From assembly GCA_001263235.1 (NCBI GenBank), contig LGRD01000001.1:62001-126000 (forward strand): a DNA stretch of 64,000 bases, written 5' to 3'. The notes under the pieces were generated by a model. It was given only the letters and a program-made list of their open reading frames with translations, was not told the origin of the DNA and ran no database searches. Source of the DNA: Methylibium sp. NZG. Its GTDB lineage: Bacteria > Pseudomonadota > Gammaproteobacteria > Burkholderiales > Burkholderiaceae_C. Shown one piece after another: positions 46,408-57,324 of the stretch. The number at the start of each line of letters is the position of its first letter. Position 1 is the stretch's first letter. Both the position numbers and the translations under genes were made by a program.

Positions 46408-47246
46408 AGTGGCGCGCTGTCAGTGCCGAGGCCAAGCTGCTGCTGATCGGCATCCCGGTACTGCTGTGGACGCTGATTCCGGTCTACCACCTGTTCCTGT
46501 TCGCCATCTCCGAGCGCGACTCGGCGACCTCGGGGCGCCTGTGGCCCAAGAACCCGACGCTTCAGAACTTCGAGATCGTCTTCCAGCAAAAGCACTTCTA
46601 CCTGACCCACTTCTGGATTCAGCTCGGCAACTCGCTTTTGATCGCGGTGGCGGTCGGCCTGATCACGCTGTTCATCGCCACCACCGCGGCCTTTGCGATC
46701 AGCCGGCTCAAGGTGCGCGGCGGCCGCACGGTGATGAACCTGGCGCTGTTCACCTACTTCATCCCGGCCGCCTTTCTGGCCGTGCCGATGTACAAGACGA
46801 TGGCCAACTACGGCCTGCTGAACAACCGCTGGTCGTTGGTGTTGGCGATGGTGACGATCGCCTCGCCTTACTGCATCTGGGTGCTCAAGCAGGCGAGTGA
46901 CAAACTGCCCTGGGAGCTCGACGAAGCCGCGCGCATCGACGGCGCCACGCCGCTGCAGTTGTTCCGGCTGGTCTACCTGCCGCTGATGGTGCCCTCTCTC
47001 GTGGCGGTGGGCACCTACTCGCTGCTGCTGGCGTGGAACGAATACCTGTACGGCTTCTTGCTGCTGTCCAACGAGAAACACCTCACGCTGGCGGTGGCAC
47101 TCGGCAACTTCCTCGCCGCCGACGATTCGCCTTGGGAGCTGCTGATGGCCACCGGCTTCGTCTACGCGCTGCCGCCCGCGGCGATCTATTACGCCTTCAA
47201 GCGCTACATGGTGTCCGGCCTGACGGCCGGCGCAGTGAAGAGCTGA
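46404..47246 (+). CDS. Sugar ABC transporter permease (MalG type)
   Basis: The 280-residue partner permease starts at ATG 46404, overlapping the previous stop as ATGA. It has membrane helices such as LLIGIPVLLWTLIPVYHLFL and LLIAVAVGLITLFIATTAAF, and the EAA loop DEAARIDGATPLQLFRLVYL near the C-terminus. Together with the upstream permease it forms the channel of the importer. Confidence 0.93.
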   Translation: MKWRAVSAEAKLLLIGIPVLLWTLIPVYHLFLFAISERDSATSGRLWPKNPTLQNFEIVFQQKHFYLTHFWIQLGNSLLIAVAVGLITLFIATTAAFAISRLKVRGGRTVMNLALFTYFIPAAFLAVPMYKTMANYGLLNNRWSLVLAMVTIASPYCIWVLKQASDKLPWELDEAARIDGATPLQLFRLVYLPLMVPSLVAVGTYSLLLAWNEYLYGFLLLSNEKHLTLAVALGNFLAADDSPWELLMATGFVYALPPAAIYYAFKRYMVSGLTAGAVKS

Positions 47247-47263
47247 CCCTAGAAAGCCGCACC

Positions 47264-48314
<1,051 letters not shown>

Positions 48315-48334
<20 letters not shown>

Positions 48335-48818
48335 GCTGACGGTCGTGATGGGCGTGTGCGGCTGCGGCAAGAGCACCGTCGGGCAGCAACTGGCTGCGGC
48401 CCGCGGCGTCGAGTTTGCCGAGGGCGACGCCTTCCACCCGCCCGAGAACGTGGCGCGCATGGCGGCCGGCACGCCACTGACCGATGCGGATCGTGCCGGC
48501 TGGCTCGCCACGCTGGCCGACCGGCTGGCGGCGGCGCAGGCACAAGGCAAAGGGCTGGTGCTGTCGTGCTCGGCGCTCAAGCGCAGCTACCGCGACGTGC
48601 TGCGCCGCGGCGCACCGGGCTTGCAATTCGTGCACCTGACGGGTTCGCGAGCGCTGCTGGCCGAGCGCATGAACCACCGCCCCGGCCACTACATGCCGGC
48701 CTCGCTTCTGGACAGCCAGCTCGCCATTCTGGAGCCGCCCGGCGCCGACGAGAACGCCCGCAGCTTCGACGTGGCGCAGGCGGCCGAGGCGATCGTGCAG
48801 GCGTTGATGCAGCGGTGA
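48315..48818 (+). CDS. gntK: Gluconokinase
   Basis: GntK phosphorylates gluconate to 6-phosphogluconate. The 167-residue product has the P-loop GVCGCGKST at residues 13-21 (more often GVSGSGKST), then EFAEGDAFHPPENVARMAAG, SCSALKRSYRDVLR, HLTGSRALLAERMNHRPGHY and MPASLLDSQLAILEPP, all characteristic. Its start lies inside the 3' end of the ATPase gene, so translation is probably coupled. It suggests the importer carries gluconate or a sugar converted to it. Confidence 0.94.
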
Positions 48819-48921
48819 TGGCCGCGCGCCGCGAGCAGCCTTGCCGCGGACTCCACCGCTGACCCTCATGCGACGCGCGCTTGGCCAGACCCCTTCGCCG
48901 ACTCACCCGTCTTCAGCACCC

Positions 48922-49305
48922 ATGACCACCTTCACCAAAGTGATCCTGTTTACCGACACCGACGGCCGCGCGCGCTTCCGGCAAGAGGCCGTCGCGTTGA
49001 GCGAAGGCACGCCGCAGGCGATGCTGTCGCCGCTGATGCCGACGAGCGGCTGCCAACTGCGCCACAGCCCGGTCGGCTTTCGCAGCCCCTTCCATTGCAC
49101 GGTCACGCCGCAGTGGGTGTTCATCCTGGGCGGGCAGATGGAGATCGGCCTGCAAGACGGCAGCTCGCGCGTCTTCCAGGCCGGTGAGCACTTCCATTCG
49201 GCCGACGTGCTGCCAGCCGGCGCCACCTTCGACGCCACCGTGCACGGCCACTGGAGCCGCCAGGTCGGCGCGGAGCCGCTGGTGACACTGTTCGTGCGGG
49301 ACTGA
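48922..49305 (+). CDS. Cupin domain protein
   Basis: The start is ATG 48922 (MTTFTKVILFTDTDGRARFR), giving 127 residues. A single cupin barrel is suggested by HCTVTPQWVFILGGQMEIGL and VFQAGEHFHSADVLPAG, although the full set of metal-binding His residues is not clear. It may be a sugar-modifying or binding protein of the neighbouring gluconokinase/ABC block. The stop is 11 bases before the PhyH gene. Confidence 0.8.
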   Translation: MTTFTKVILFTDTDGRARFRQEAVALSEGTPQAMLSPLMPTSGCQLRHSPVGFRSPFHCTVTPQWVFILGGQMEIGLQDGSSRVFQAGEHFHSADVLPAGATFDATVHGHWSRQVGAEPLVTLFVRD

Positions 49306-49316
49306 GGGCCAGCACT

Positions 49317-50129
49317 GTGTCACGCCTCACCGACAGCGAGGTCGCGCAGTACGCCGAACGCGGCTACCTGGTCCCGTCGTTCCGGCTGCCCGCTGAGCGC
49401 GTTGACCGCCTGCGCGAGTCGCTCGACCGGCTGATCCGCGACAACCCCGGCGTGCGGCCCGAGAAGCTCGTCAGTGCGCACGTCGTCGGTCGTGCCGGCG
49501 CGGCCAACCCCGAAGGCGTGAAGGGCAGCGCGGACTTCCTCGACTTGGGCATGGAGCCGCAGATCCTCGACCTGGTCGAGCAACTCATCGGCCCCGACAT
49601 CATCCTGTGGGGCTGCCACGTATTCTGCAAGCCGGCGGGCGACGGGCACGAGACGCCTTGGCACCAGGACGGCCACTACTGGCCGATCCGCCCGCTCGCC
49701 AACTGCACGGTGTGGGTCGCGCTCGACGCATCGACGACTGAGAACGGCTGCCTGCGCGTGATCCCCGGCTCGCACGCGGCCAAGGTGACGTACCCGCACC
49801 TGTTTGAGGACCGGCAAGACCTGGTGCTGCAGCAGCGCACTGCCGATGAGGCGTTCGACGCGGGCACTGCGGTCGATCTGGAGCTGCAACCCGGCCAGAT
49901 GTCCATGCACGACGTCTACATGATCCACGGCGCCGCCGCCAACACCTCGACGAAACGCCGTGCCGGCGTGGCGCTGCGCTACATGCCAGGCACGTCGCTA
50001 TTCGACCGCAGCCTGAAACCGGTGGACGGCAAGAGCGGTGTGCCGGTGTCGTTCGCGACCCGGCCGCTGTGGTTGCTGCGCGGGCGCGATGTGACCGGGC
50101 AGAACGACTTCCGCGTCGGCTTCGACTGA
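49317..50129 (+). CDS. Phytanoyl-CoA dioxygenase (PhyH) family protein
   Basis: The GTG start at 49317 gives a 270-residue Fe(II)/2-oxoglutarate-type oxygenase. The iron facial triad is likely His and Asp in TPWHQDGHYWPI and the later His in MHDVYMIHGAAAN, with CLRVIPGSHAAK between them. The C-terminal RRAGVALRYMPGTS supplies the Arg that binds 2-oxoglutarate. It follows the cupin gene closely and is probably in the same unit. The substrate is unknown; bacterial PhyH proteins act on many small molecules. Confidence 0.88.
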   Translation: MSRLTDSEVAQYAERGYLVPSFRLPAERVDRLRESLDRLIRDNPGVRPEKLVSAHVVGRAGAANPEGVKGSADFLDLGMEPQILDLVEQLIGPDIILWGCHVFCKPAGDGHETPWHQDGHYWPIRPLANCTVWVALDASTTENGCLRVIPGSHAAKVTYPHLFEDRQDLVLQQRTADEAFDAGTAVDLELQPGQMSMHDVYMIHGAAANTSTKRRAGVALRYMPGTSLFDRSLKPVDGKSGVPVSFATRPLWLLRGRDVTGQNDFRVGFD

Positions 50130-50200
50130 CACGCCGCCCTTGGCGCGGCGCACGCGCCGTGCGCGAAGGGCGACGGTCGGCGCGCCGCGACAGATTTGCC

Positions 50201-51238
50201 TCAGGGCCGCTTCTGCACCGCGACCAGGGCCAGCAGAGCGCCCTGCACCGGCGTCGTGTTCCACGTCACGTTGTAGGTGCCAGCGGCCGAGACGTTGCGC
50301 GTGGCGACGAACATCGACATCGACTCGACCGAGTTGCTGTTGCCGTCGATCACGGTGAAGCCGTTGTTCGGCACGGGTTTCGAGGGCACCGGCGTCGCAT
50401 CATCACCCAACCACATGGCGACCAGTGTGGCCGGGCCGGTGGTGGTGACGCTGGCGCTCGTCTGTGCCCACGCGTTGAGCGCCTCCCGCCACTGGATGTC
50501 CTGCACCACACCGCCGTTGCGCACCTCGACCGCCGCAAACGTCACTTCGTCGAACGTGCTCTCGTCGTTCACGCGCAGCACGTGGTTGGTGCCGCCGACG
50601 ATGTTGTTGAACGCGTACACCGCGCCGCCCTGGCCGGGAAACTTGGTGAGGTCGCGCTTGCTGTCCAGCAGCGCGTACGGCCCATTGCCCAGGCTGTCGG
50701 TCGGCGGGTTGATTGAGCTCAGCGCGGCTTTGGCGACAAAGGCCAGCATCGTGCTGCCGCTTTGGGTGTTGAGTGGGGGCAGCGCCAGGGTCGGCCCCAT
50801 TGAGCCCCCGCTGAAGTGAAACACCAGCGCGTGCGCCCCGGTCGTTGGCTGGCCCGCCACCGGCGGTGTGCCGCCGCCGGCCGCGGTGACGACGATCGTC
50901 AGCACGTTGCTCGTGATGCCCCCTGCGCTGACGCTGATCTGCGTCGAGCCTTGCGCCACCGCGTTGACCTCGCCGTTGCTGCTCACGGTGGCAACGGTCG
51001 AGTTGGACGACTGCCAGGTCAACGACACCCCGAGCAGGTTGCCCAGCGCGTCCACCGGAACCGCGGTGACGGTGGTGGTCTGGCCGATGGCGATCGAGCT
51101 GGCGGTCGAGTTGATCGAGATCGACACGAGGGCGCCCCCGCTGCTGCCAGTTGACACACCGTCTCCGCCCCCGCACGCCACGACGAGCGCGGCCAACGCG
51201 GCTGCCACCCAGGCCCACCCTGTAGTTCGATTTTTCAT
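50201..51238 (-). CDS. Ig-like (BIG2) domain lipoprotein
   Basis: I start at the ATG ending at 51238 (MKNRTTGWAWVAAALAALVV), giving 345 residues. The signal peptide ends at a lipobox VVAC followed by GGGDG. A bacterial Ig-like domain of about 80 residues follows (ISINSTASSIAIGQTTTVTA; LTWQSSNSTVATVSSNGEVN). The C-terminal 200 residues are beta-rich and not recognised (VLRVNDESTFDEVTFAAVEV). It is likely a surface or periplasmic-face lipoprotein. It stands alone, just downstream of the GGDEF-EAL gene. Confidence 0.85.
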   Translation of the reverse strand: MKNRTTGWAWVAAALAALVVACGGGDGVSTGSSGGALVSISINSTASSIAIGQTTTVTAVPVDALGNLLGVSLTWQSSNSTVATVSSNGEVNAVAQGSTQISVSAGGITSNVLTIVVTAAGGGTPPVAGQPTTGAHALVFHFSGGSMGPTLALPPLNTQSGSTMLAFVAKAALSSINPPTDSLGNGPYALLDSKRDLTKFPGQGGAVYAFNNIVGGTNHVLRVNDESTFDEVTFAAVEVRNGGVVQDIQWREALNAWAQTSASVTTTGPATLVAMWLGDDATPVPSKPVPNNGFTVIDGNSNSVESMSMFVATRNVSAAGTYNVTWNTTPVQGALLALVAVQKRP

Positions 51239-51269
51239 TGCCACGCTCCCTCTGACCCAAGGCGCCAGT

Positions 51270-53753
51270 TTAGGCGCTCGCCTCGGCGCCGCCAGTGGCG
51301 TCGCGCCGCAGCGGCGCATCGGTGCGACGCAGGTGCGCCGGCTCGGGGCGGGATCGTCCGGGCCAGGTGGCCAGGAATGCGGGCACGTCGCTCGCCGGCA
51401 TCGGTCGCGCCGCGCAGTGGCCTTGAATGGCATCGCAGCCCAGGCCACCGAGGATCTCGAGCTGCTGCGGTTCTTCCACGCCTTCGGCGACGGTCGTCAT
51501 GTTGAGCGTGCGCGCCAGGCCGATGATCGTCTTGACGATCGCGCGCGCATCGGCGCGCGCCATCAGCTCGCGCACGAAGCTGCGGTCGATCTTCAGCGTG
51601 TCGAACGGAAAGCGGCGCAGGTACGCGAGCGACGAATAGCCGGTGCCGAAGTCGTCGAGTGCAATCCGCAGGCCGAGCGCCTTCAGCGAACGCAGGCCCT
51701 GGATCGTGGCGTGCGATTCGTTCAGGAACACCGACTCGGTGATCTCCAGCTCGAGCCGGCGCGCCGGCATGCCCAGGCCGGCCAGGATTTGGCGAATGGC
51801 TTCGCACAGGTCGCTCGACATCGCCTGCACCGAAGACACGTTCACCGACACGTGCAGCGCCTCAGGCCAGTCGCTCGCGGTGGCGCAGGCTTGGGCCAGC
51901 ACCCAGTGGCCCATGTCGACGATCAGCCCGGCCTCCTCGGCCACCGGAATGAACTCCGACGGCGGCACCTCGCCCAGTTCGGGGTGCTGCCAGCGCAGCA
52001 GCGCCTCGAAGCCGATCACGCGGCCGTGTTTCAGGTCGATCTGCGGCTGGTAGACCAGGCGCAGTTCGCTATTGCCCATCGCGTCGCGCAGGCCGTGTTC
52101 GATCTGCAGCCGGCGGCGCGTCTGCGTGGCCATGCGCGGCTCGAAGAAGCGGAAGTCGCCGCGCGCCTCGGACTTGGCGGCATACAGGGCCAGATCGGCG
52201 TTGTTCAGCAGGGTGTCGATCTGCGTGCCATCGCTCGGCGCCATCGCCACGCCGATGCTGGTGCGCAGCGAGATGCTGGCGCCCTGGATCTCGCACGGCT
52301 GGTGCAGGTTGTCGAGCAGTCGGCGCGTCAGCAGCGCCACCTCGTCGCGCGAGCTCACCTGCTGCAGGATGACGACGAACTCGTCGCCGCCGAGTCGCCC
52401 GGCAATGTCGCTCAGGCGGATGCTGGCCAGCAGGCGCTTGGCCACCTCCTGCAACAGCCCGTCGCCCACGGCGTGGCCGAGCGTGTCGTTGATGGTCTTG
52501 AAGTGGTCCAGGTCGAGGCACATCAGCGCACACGGCTGCGCAGCACCGACTTCGGGCGTCAACAGGTCGGCGAGTTGGGCGCGCAATTGGTGCCGGTTGG
52601 CCAGGCCGGTGAGGGCGTCGTAGTGGGCCAGGAAGGTGAGCTTGTTGTTGGCGTGGCGGGCGTCGGTGATGTCGGTTGCCACGCCGCGCCAGCCGTTGGT
52701 TCGGCCGTCGGCGTCCAGCAGTGGCTTGGCGGTCAGCGACCACCAGCGCGTCGCGCCTGCCGCGGGCAGTGGCAGCAGCAGGTCCTTGAACGGCAAGCCG
52801 CGCTCCAGGCTCAGGCGCAGCGCCGTCAGCGGCTTGCGCTGGTCGTGCGGCAGCTTGTGCTGCAGCGCCGCGAGCAGCTCGATCGCCGGCACCGCGGTCA
52901 TCGCCTCCAGCGGCTGCCCAAACGCAGCGAGCAGCCGGGCCGAGATGTGGCACAGGTGGCCGCGCGCGTCGATTTCCCAGAGCAGGTCGCTGGCGTGTTC
53001 CTCGAAGTCGCGCAGCAGCAGCCCGATGACCTGGTTGTGGCGCTCGGCCTCGGCCTTGGCCAGCAGGTGCGCCACGAACAGGCGTGCGTTGGACCACACG
53101 CTGGCCAGCACGATCAGCCCATAACACGCCACCAGCAGGCCCACCACGAGTGCGAGCGGAAACGCCGCCATCACGAGCGCCCACACACCGGCGCAAGACA
53201 GGATCACCACATACGCCGTGGCGGCCAGGGGCACCGTCGCCAGCGCAAATCCACCGGCGCAGATCATGCCGGCGGTGATGCTGGCGATCAGCAACTGTTC
53301 GGGCGGGCCAGCCTGTTGCAACAGGAACACCGGCACGGCGCCCCACAACGTGGCCAGCGCCGATGCATGCCACACCGCGCGGCGCATCGCGCGCGGCGAG
53401 GCGGTGCCGCGCCGCGGCCCCGGGCGCGATGCGCGAAAGCCCTGCGCGACGACCAGCATCACCAGCACCGTCCATGTGCTCAGCATCCAAGGGTCGGCGC
53501 TGCGCCAGAACGTCATGCAGATCAGGCCCGCGTTGACCGCGTTGGCCAGCATGGTCAGCGGTGTCAGCCGCAACACCGCCTGAAGTTGCGCGGCGCGAAA
53601 GCTGCCCGCCAGCGGGCGGTCGTCGGGAAAGGTTTGCACTTCCTGCCGCAACGCACTCACGCGGTCGTTCAGTGCGGCGCCCAGCCGGGCCCGCCAACCG
53701 CGGTCGATCGTCCGACCAGGCGGCAACGAAGTTCCAGTGTCTTGAAAGTCCAT
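51270..53753 (-). CDS. Membrane GGDEF-EAL cyclic-di-GMP protein with PAS-like domain
   Basis: The 827-residue product has several membrane helices in its first 230 residues (LTPLTMLANAVNAGLICMTF; WTVLVMLVVAQGF; AGVWALVMAAFPLALVVGLL). A PAS-like segment follows (DLLWEIDARGHLCHISARLL). The GGDEF domain has DALTGLANRHQL and intact GGDEF, with an RLSD I-site five residues before it. The EAL domain has EALLRWQHPELGEV, LELEITESVFL, ALDDFGTGYSSLAYL and KIDRSF. Both active sites look complete, so it could make or degrade cyclic di-GMP. A GGEEF-only cyclase lies at 9.5 kb. Confidence 0.95.
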   Translation of the reverse strand: MDFQDTGTSLPPGRTIDRGWRARLGAALNDRVSALRQEVQTFPDDRPLAGSFRAAQLQAVLRLTPLTMLANAVNAGLICMTFWRSADPWMLSTWTVLVMLVVAQGFRASRPGPRRGTASPRAMRRAVWHASALATLWGAVPVFLLQQAGPPEQLLIASITAGMICAGGFALATVPLAATAYVVILSCAGVWALVMAAFPLALVVGLLVACYGLIVLASVWSNARLFVAHLLAKAEAERHNQVIGLLLRDFEEHASDLLWEIDARGHLCHISARLLAAFGQPLEAMTAVPAIELLAALQHKLPHDQRKPLTALRLSLERGLPFKDLLLPLPAAGATRWWSLTAKPLLDADGRTNGWRGVATDITDARHANNKLTFLAHYDALTGLANRHQLRAQLADLLTPEVGAAQPCALMCLDLDHFKTINDTLGHAVGDGLLQEVAKRLLASIRLSDIAGRLGGDEFVVILQQVSSRDEVALLTRRLLDNLHQPCEIQGASISLRTSIGVAMAPSDGTQIDTLLNNADLALYAAKSEARGDFRFFEPRMATQTRRRLQIEHGLRDAMGNSELRLVYQPQIDLKHGRVIGFEALLRWQHPELGEVPPSEFIPVAEEAGLIVDMGHWVLAQACATASDWPEALHVSVNVSSVQAMSSDLCEAIRQILAGLGMPARRLELEITESVFLNESHATIQGLRSLKALGLRIALDDFGTGYSSLAYLRRFPFDTLKIDRSFVRELMARADARAIVKTIIGLARTLNMTTVAEGVEEPQQLEILGGLGCDAIQGHCAARPMPASDVPAFLATWPGRSRPEPAHLRRTDAPLRRDATGGAEASA

Positions 53754-53884
53754 GGGTTCGCTGCGCAGCTGAAGAAGCGCTCGCGTGAGCGGTGGCGTTG
53801 GCGCAGGGTCGCAGTATCCGGGCTTCCGCAGCCCCAGGCGGGCCGTCTCGCGGTTGCGGCGGCCCGGTCCGCGCGCGCAGTCGC

Positions 53885-54769
53885 TCAGCGCGTGAATTCT
53901 TGGCGGCGTTGCGCCGACGGCGGTGCCGGCGCACGCGAGGGCGTGGTCTCGGCCACGTGCAGAAGTTGCGCCACCACGGCCACCGCGATCACCTCGGGCT
54001 GTTTGCCGACGATGCCGGTGATGCCGATCGGGCAGGTGATGCGTGCGATCGACTCCGGTGCGATGCCGCGCTGCTCAAGCCGGCGCACGAAGCGCTGCCG
54101 CTTGGTCTTCGAGCCGATCAGGCCGAGGTAGCCGAAGTTGCCGTGCCGCAGCACGGCTTCGGTGATGCGCATGTCCAGCTCGTGCTGGTGGGTCAGCACG
54201 AGGTAGAACGCACCAGGCGGCGCATGGCGCACCTCGGCCTCGACGGCATCGACGCACAGCTTGCGGATGTGCGGGGGCCACAGACTGCTCTGTTCTTGAA
54301 ACGGGTTGGGAAACTCTTCCTCGCGTTCGTCGATCCAGTCGACCACCACGTGCAGCGGCGCCAGCGCCCGCGCGATCGCGCGGCCCACGTGGCCGGCGCC
54401 GTACAACTGCAGATGAAAGTGCGGCGCCTCTTGCGGCCAGCCGCGCAGCACGGCGTCGTCGAGCATCACAAAGCCCAGGCTCACCGAACCACCGCAACAC
54501 TGGCCGAGCGCCGGGCCCAGCGGGTAGTGAGCTGATTGAGGCGCCGTGTCTTGCGCAGTCGCCCCCGTGGCAAGCATCTCGCGCGCCTGTGCGATGGCCT
54601 TCAACTCCAGGTGACCGCCACCGACCGTGCCAGCGCACTGTTCAGCCGCGACCAGCATGCGCGCGCCGGCCTCGCGCGGCGCCGAGCCGCGCGCTTCGGT
54701 CACCTCGACCAGCACCGCCGCGCGGCCGGCGGCGTGCCAGGCTCGGGCCAGATCGCGCAGGTGCGGCAT
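53885..54769 (-). CDS. xdhC: Xanthine dehydrogenase accessory protein XdhC
   Basis: XdhC binds molybdenum cofactor, helps sulfurate it and inserts it into the XDH large subunit. The 294-residue product starts MPHLRDLARAWHAAGRAAVL. It has EARGSAPREAGARMLV, CAGTVGGGHLELKAI, GQCCGGSVSLGF and a Rossmann-like half with LQLYGAGHVGRAIARALAPL and YLGLIGSKTKRQR. It is the third gene of xdhA-xdhB-xdhC, 28 bases after xdhB. Confidence 0.95.
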   Translation of the reverse strand: MPHLRDLARAWHAAGRAAVLVEVTEARGSAPREAGARMLVAAEQCAGTVGGGHLELKAIAQAREMLATGATAQDTAPQSAHYPLGPALGQCCGGSVSLGFVMLDDAVLRGWPQEAPHFHLQLYGAGHVGRAIARALAPLHVVVDWIDEREEEFPNPFQEQSSLWPPHIRKLCVDAVEAEVRHAPPGAFYLVLTHQHELDMRITEAVLRHGNFGYLGLIGSKTKRQRFVRRLEQRGIAPESIARITCPIGITGIVGKQPEVIAVAVVAQLLHVAETTPSRAPAPPSAQRRQEFTR

Positions 54770-54797
54770 TGCCGTCGCCTCGCTTGCGCTTCGGTGC

Positions 54798-57320
54798 TCA
54801 GCCAGCTCGCCGGGCGGCCGCCGCGACGGCCGTCACCGCACGCAGGATCGCCTCGCTCGTGGCTGGCGCCTGCAGCGGTGGGTCTGTTCGGTGGCCGCCC
54901 ACCGCCGACACCGCATCGCGGATCGCGAAGAACACCGAGAACGGCAGCAGCAGCGGCGGCTCGCCCGCGGCCTTGCTGCGATGGATGGTGTCCTCGGTGT
55001 TGTCGCCCTCGTAGAGCTTGACGTTGAAAACCGGCGGGCAGTCGTTGGCGGTCGGGATTTTGTAGGTGCTGGGCGCGTGCGTCGTCAGCAGCCCCGCGCG
55101 TGGCGTGCCGTCGGCCGGGTGCCACACCAGTTCTTCCGTCGTCAGCCAGCCCATGCCCTGGATGAACGCGCCTTCGACCTGGCCGATGTCCACCGCAGGG
55201 TTGAGCGAGCGGCCGGCGTCGTGCAGCACGTCGGCGCGCAGCAGCTTCCATTCGCCAGTCAGCGTGTCCACCACCACCTCGCTCACGGCCGCGCCGTAGG
55301 CGAAGTAGAAGAACGGGCGGCCCTGCATCGTCTCGCGGTCCCAGCTCAGGCCAGGCGTGGCGTAAAAGCCGTCGGACCACAACTGCACGCGCTCGGTGTA
55401 GGCCTGTGCGACCACGTCCGCAAAAGCGAGCGTCTTGCCGGCGACGTGAACCTGGTCGTTCGAGAACGTCACCGCTGCGGGGTCGGCGCCCGAAGCGCCG
55501 CCGTGGCGTTCGGCGGCGAACGTCGCAAGCCGCGCCTTGATCTGGCGCGCTGCATCTTGCGCCGCCTTGCCGTTCAGGTCGCTGCCAGTGGACGCGGCGG
55601 TGGCCGAGGTGTTGGCCACCTTGTGCGTGTCGGTCGCCGTGACGCGCACGCGCTCGAAGGCCACGCCGAGTTCGTGCGCCACCACCTGCGCCACCTTGGT
55701 GTTCAGGCCCTGGCCCATCTCGGTGCCGCCGTGGTTCACCAAAATCGAGCCGTCGGTGTACACGTGCACCAGCGCGCCGGCCTGGTTGAAGTGCTTCACG
55801 TTGAACGAGATGCCGAACTTCAGCGGCGTCAACGCGATGCCGCGCTTGAGCACCGGGCTGTGCGCGTTGAACTGTGCGATCTGCTCGCGCCGCGCGCGGT
55901 AGCTGCTGTTGGCTTCCAGCTCGGCGGTCAGCTCGTGGATGACGTTGTCGGTGACTTGCTGGCCGTAGGGCGTGACGTTGCGCGACACGCCCGCTCCGGC
56001 TGCGCCGCCGCTCGGCGCCTTGCCGTAAAAGTTGATCCGCCGCACATCCAGCGGGTCCTTGCCGAGCGTGCGCGCGATCGTGTCGAGGATGTTCTCGATC
56101 GCAATGGCGCCCTGCGGCCCGCCGAAGCCGCGGAACGCGGTGTTGCTCTGCGTGTTCGTCTTGGCGGAAAAGCCGTGCATCGCCACATCAGGCAGCCAGT
56201 AGGCGTTGTCGAAGTGGCACAGCGCGCGCGTCATCACCGGGCCCGACAGGTCGGCCGAGTGGCCGGCGCGCGAGACCATCGTCACCTCGGCGCCGAGCAC
56301 GCGGCCATCGTTGTCGTAGCCCACCTCGTACTCGTACCAGAAGCAGTGGCGCCGGCCGGTGACCATGAAGTCGTCGTCGCGGTCCACGCGCAACTTGACC
56401 GGGCGGTTCAGCTTGCGCGCGGCCACCGCGGCCACGCACGCGAACAGGCCCGACTGCGACTCCTTGCCACCGAAGCCGCCGCCCATGCGCCGGCATTCCA
56501 CCTGCACGTCGTGCGCATGCAGCTTCAGCGCGTGCGCGACGAGGTGCTGCATCTCGGTCGGGTGCTGCGTCGAGCAGTGCACCTTCATGCAGCCGTCTTC
56601 GAGCGGGATCGCGTAGCTGATCTGGCCTTCGAGGTAGAACTGCTCTTGCCCGCCGACGCTCAGCGTGTCCTTCAGCCGGTGTGGTGCGGCGTCGATCGCC
56701 GCGCGTGCGCCGCCCGGCGTCGTGCTGCGAACCAGGTGCATCGGCGGTACCACGTACTGCGCCTTGGCGTGCGCTTCTTGCGGGGTGATGACGGGCGGCA
56801 AGGCTTCGATGGTGAGCACGTCCTTGGCGCGCGCCGCGGCGCGCCGGGCTGCGTCGCGTGTTTGCGCGATCACCGCGAACACCGGCTGGCCGAGGTAGCG
56901 GACTTCACCTGAGCAGGAGCCGTCGGCGTTGAACGCGACGTGCGCGAGGATCGGATCGTCATGAACGATCGAGCCGCAATCGTTCGGCCCCGGAATGTCG
57001 GCCGCGCTCAGCACCGCCACCACGCCGGGCAGTGCGCGGATCGTGTCCAGCGCCATCGCGGTGATGCGCCCATGCGCGAGCGGCGACAAGCCCAGCGCCG
57101 CATGCAGCGTGCCGCTCAGCTCCGGCAGGTCGTCGATGTAGGCGGCCTCGCCGGCCACATGCAAGTGCGCCGACTCGTGCGGCCGGCTCACGCCCACGCG
57201 CGCGCCGTTGCGCTGCGCGGTGGCCTCGGCCGACGCATCGATGCGCAGCGCAGCGTTCTTCAGGTAGTCGGCAAACGCTTCGGCGGGCTGCAGCAGGACG
57301 GTGTCGAGCGGCTTGTTCAT
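54798..57320 (-). CDS. xdhB: Xanthine dehydrogenase molybdopterin-binding subunit XdhB
   Basis: This is the catalytic subunit that oxidises hypoxanthine and xanthine to urate. I start at the ATG ending at 57320 (MNKPLDTVLLQPAEAFADYL), giving 840 residues, somewhat longer than usual because of about 45 residues before the family start GVSRPHESAHLHVAGEAAY. Key stretches are RMGGGFGGKESQ, NTAFRGFGGPQGAIAIENI with the substrate-binding Arg, VNHGGTEMGQGLNTKVAQV and KAAGEPPLLLPFSVFFAIRD with the catalytic Glu. It begins 4 bases after xdhA. Confidence 0.95.
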   Translation of the reverse strand: MNKPLDTVLLQPAEAFADYLKNAALRIDASAEATAQRNGARVGVSRPHESAHLHVAGEAAYIDDLPELSGTLHAALGLSPLAHGRITAMALDTIRALPGVVAVLSAADIPGPNDCGSIVHDDPILAHVAFNADGSCSGEVRYLGQPVFAVIAQTRDAARRAAARAKDVLTIEALPPVITPQEAHAKAQYVVPPMHLVRSTTPGGARAAIDAAPHRLKDTLSVGGQEQFYLEGQISYAIPLEDGCMKVHCSTQHPTEMQHLVAHALKLHAHDVQVECRRMGGGFGGKESQSGLFACVAAVAARKLNRPVKLRVDRDDDFMVTGRRHCFWYEYEVGYDNDGRVLGAEVTMVSRAGHSADLSGPVMTRALCHFDNAYWLPDVAMHGFSAKTNTQSNTAFRGFGGPQGAIAIENILDTIARTLGKDPLDVRRINFYGKAPSGGAAGAGVSRNVTPYGQQVTDNVIHELTAELEANSSYRARREQIAQFNAHSPVLKRGIALTPLKFGISFNVKHFNQAGALVHVYTDGSILVNHGGTEMGQGLNTKVAQVVAHELGVAFERVRVTATDTHKVANTSATAASTGSDLNGKAAQDAARQIKARLATFAAERHGGASGADPAAVTFSNDQVHVAGKTLAFADVVAQAYTERVQLWSDGFYATPGLSWDRETMQGRPFFYFAYGAAVSEVVVDTLTGEWKLLRADVLHDAGRSLNPAVDIGQVEGAFIQGMGWLTTEELVWHPADGTPRAGLLTTHAPSTYKIPTANDCPPVFNVKLYEGDNTEDTIHRSKAAGEPPLLLPFSVFFAIRDAVSAVGGHRTDPPLQAPATSEAILRAVTAVAAAARRAG

Positions 57321-57324
57321 CGGG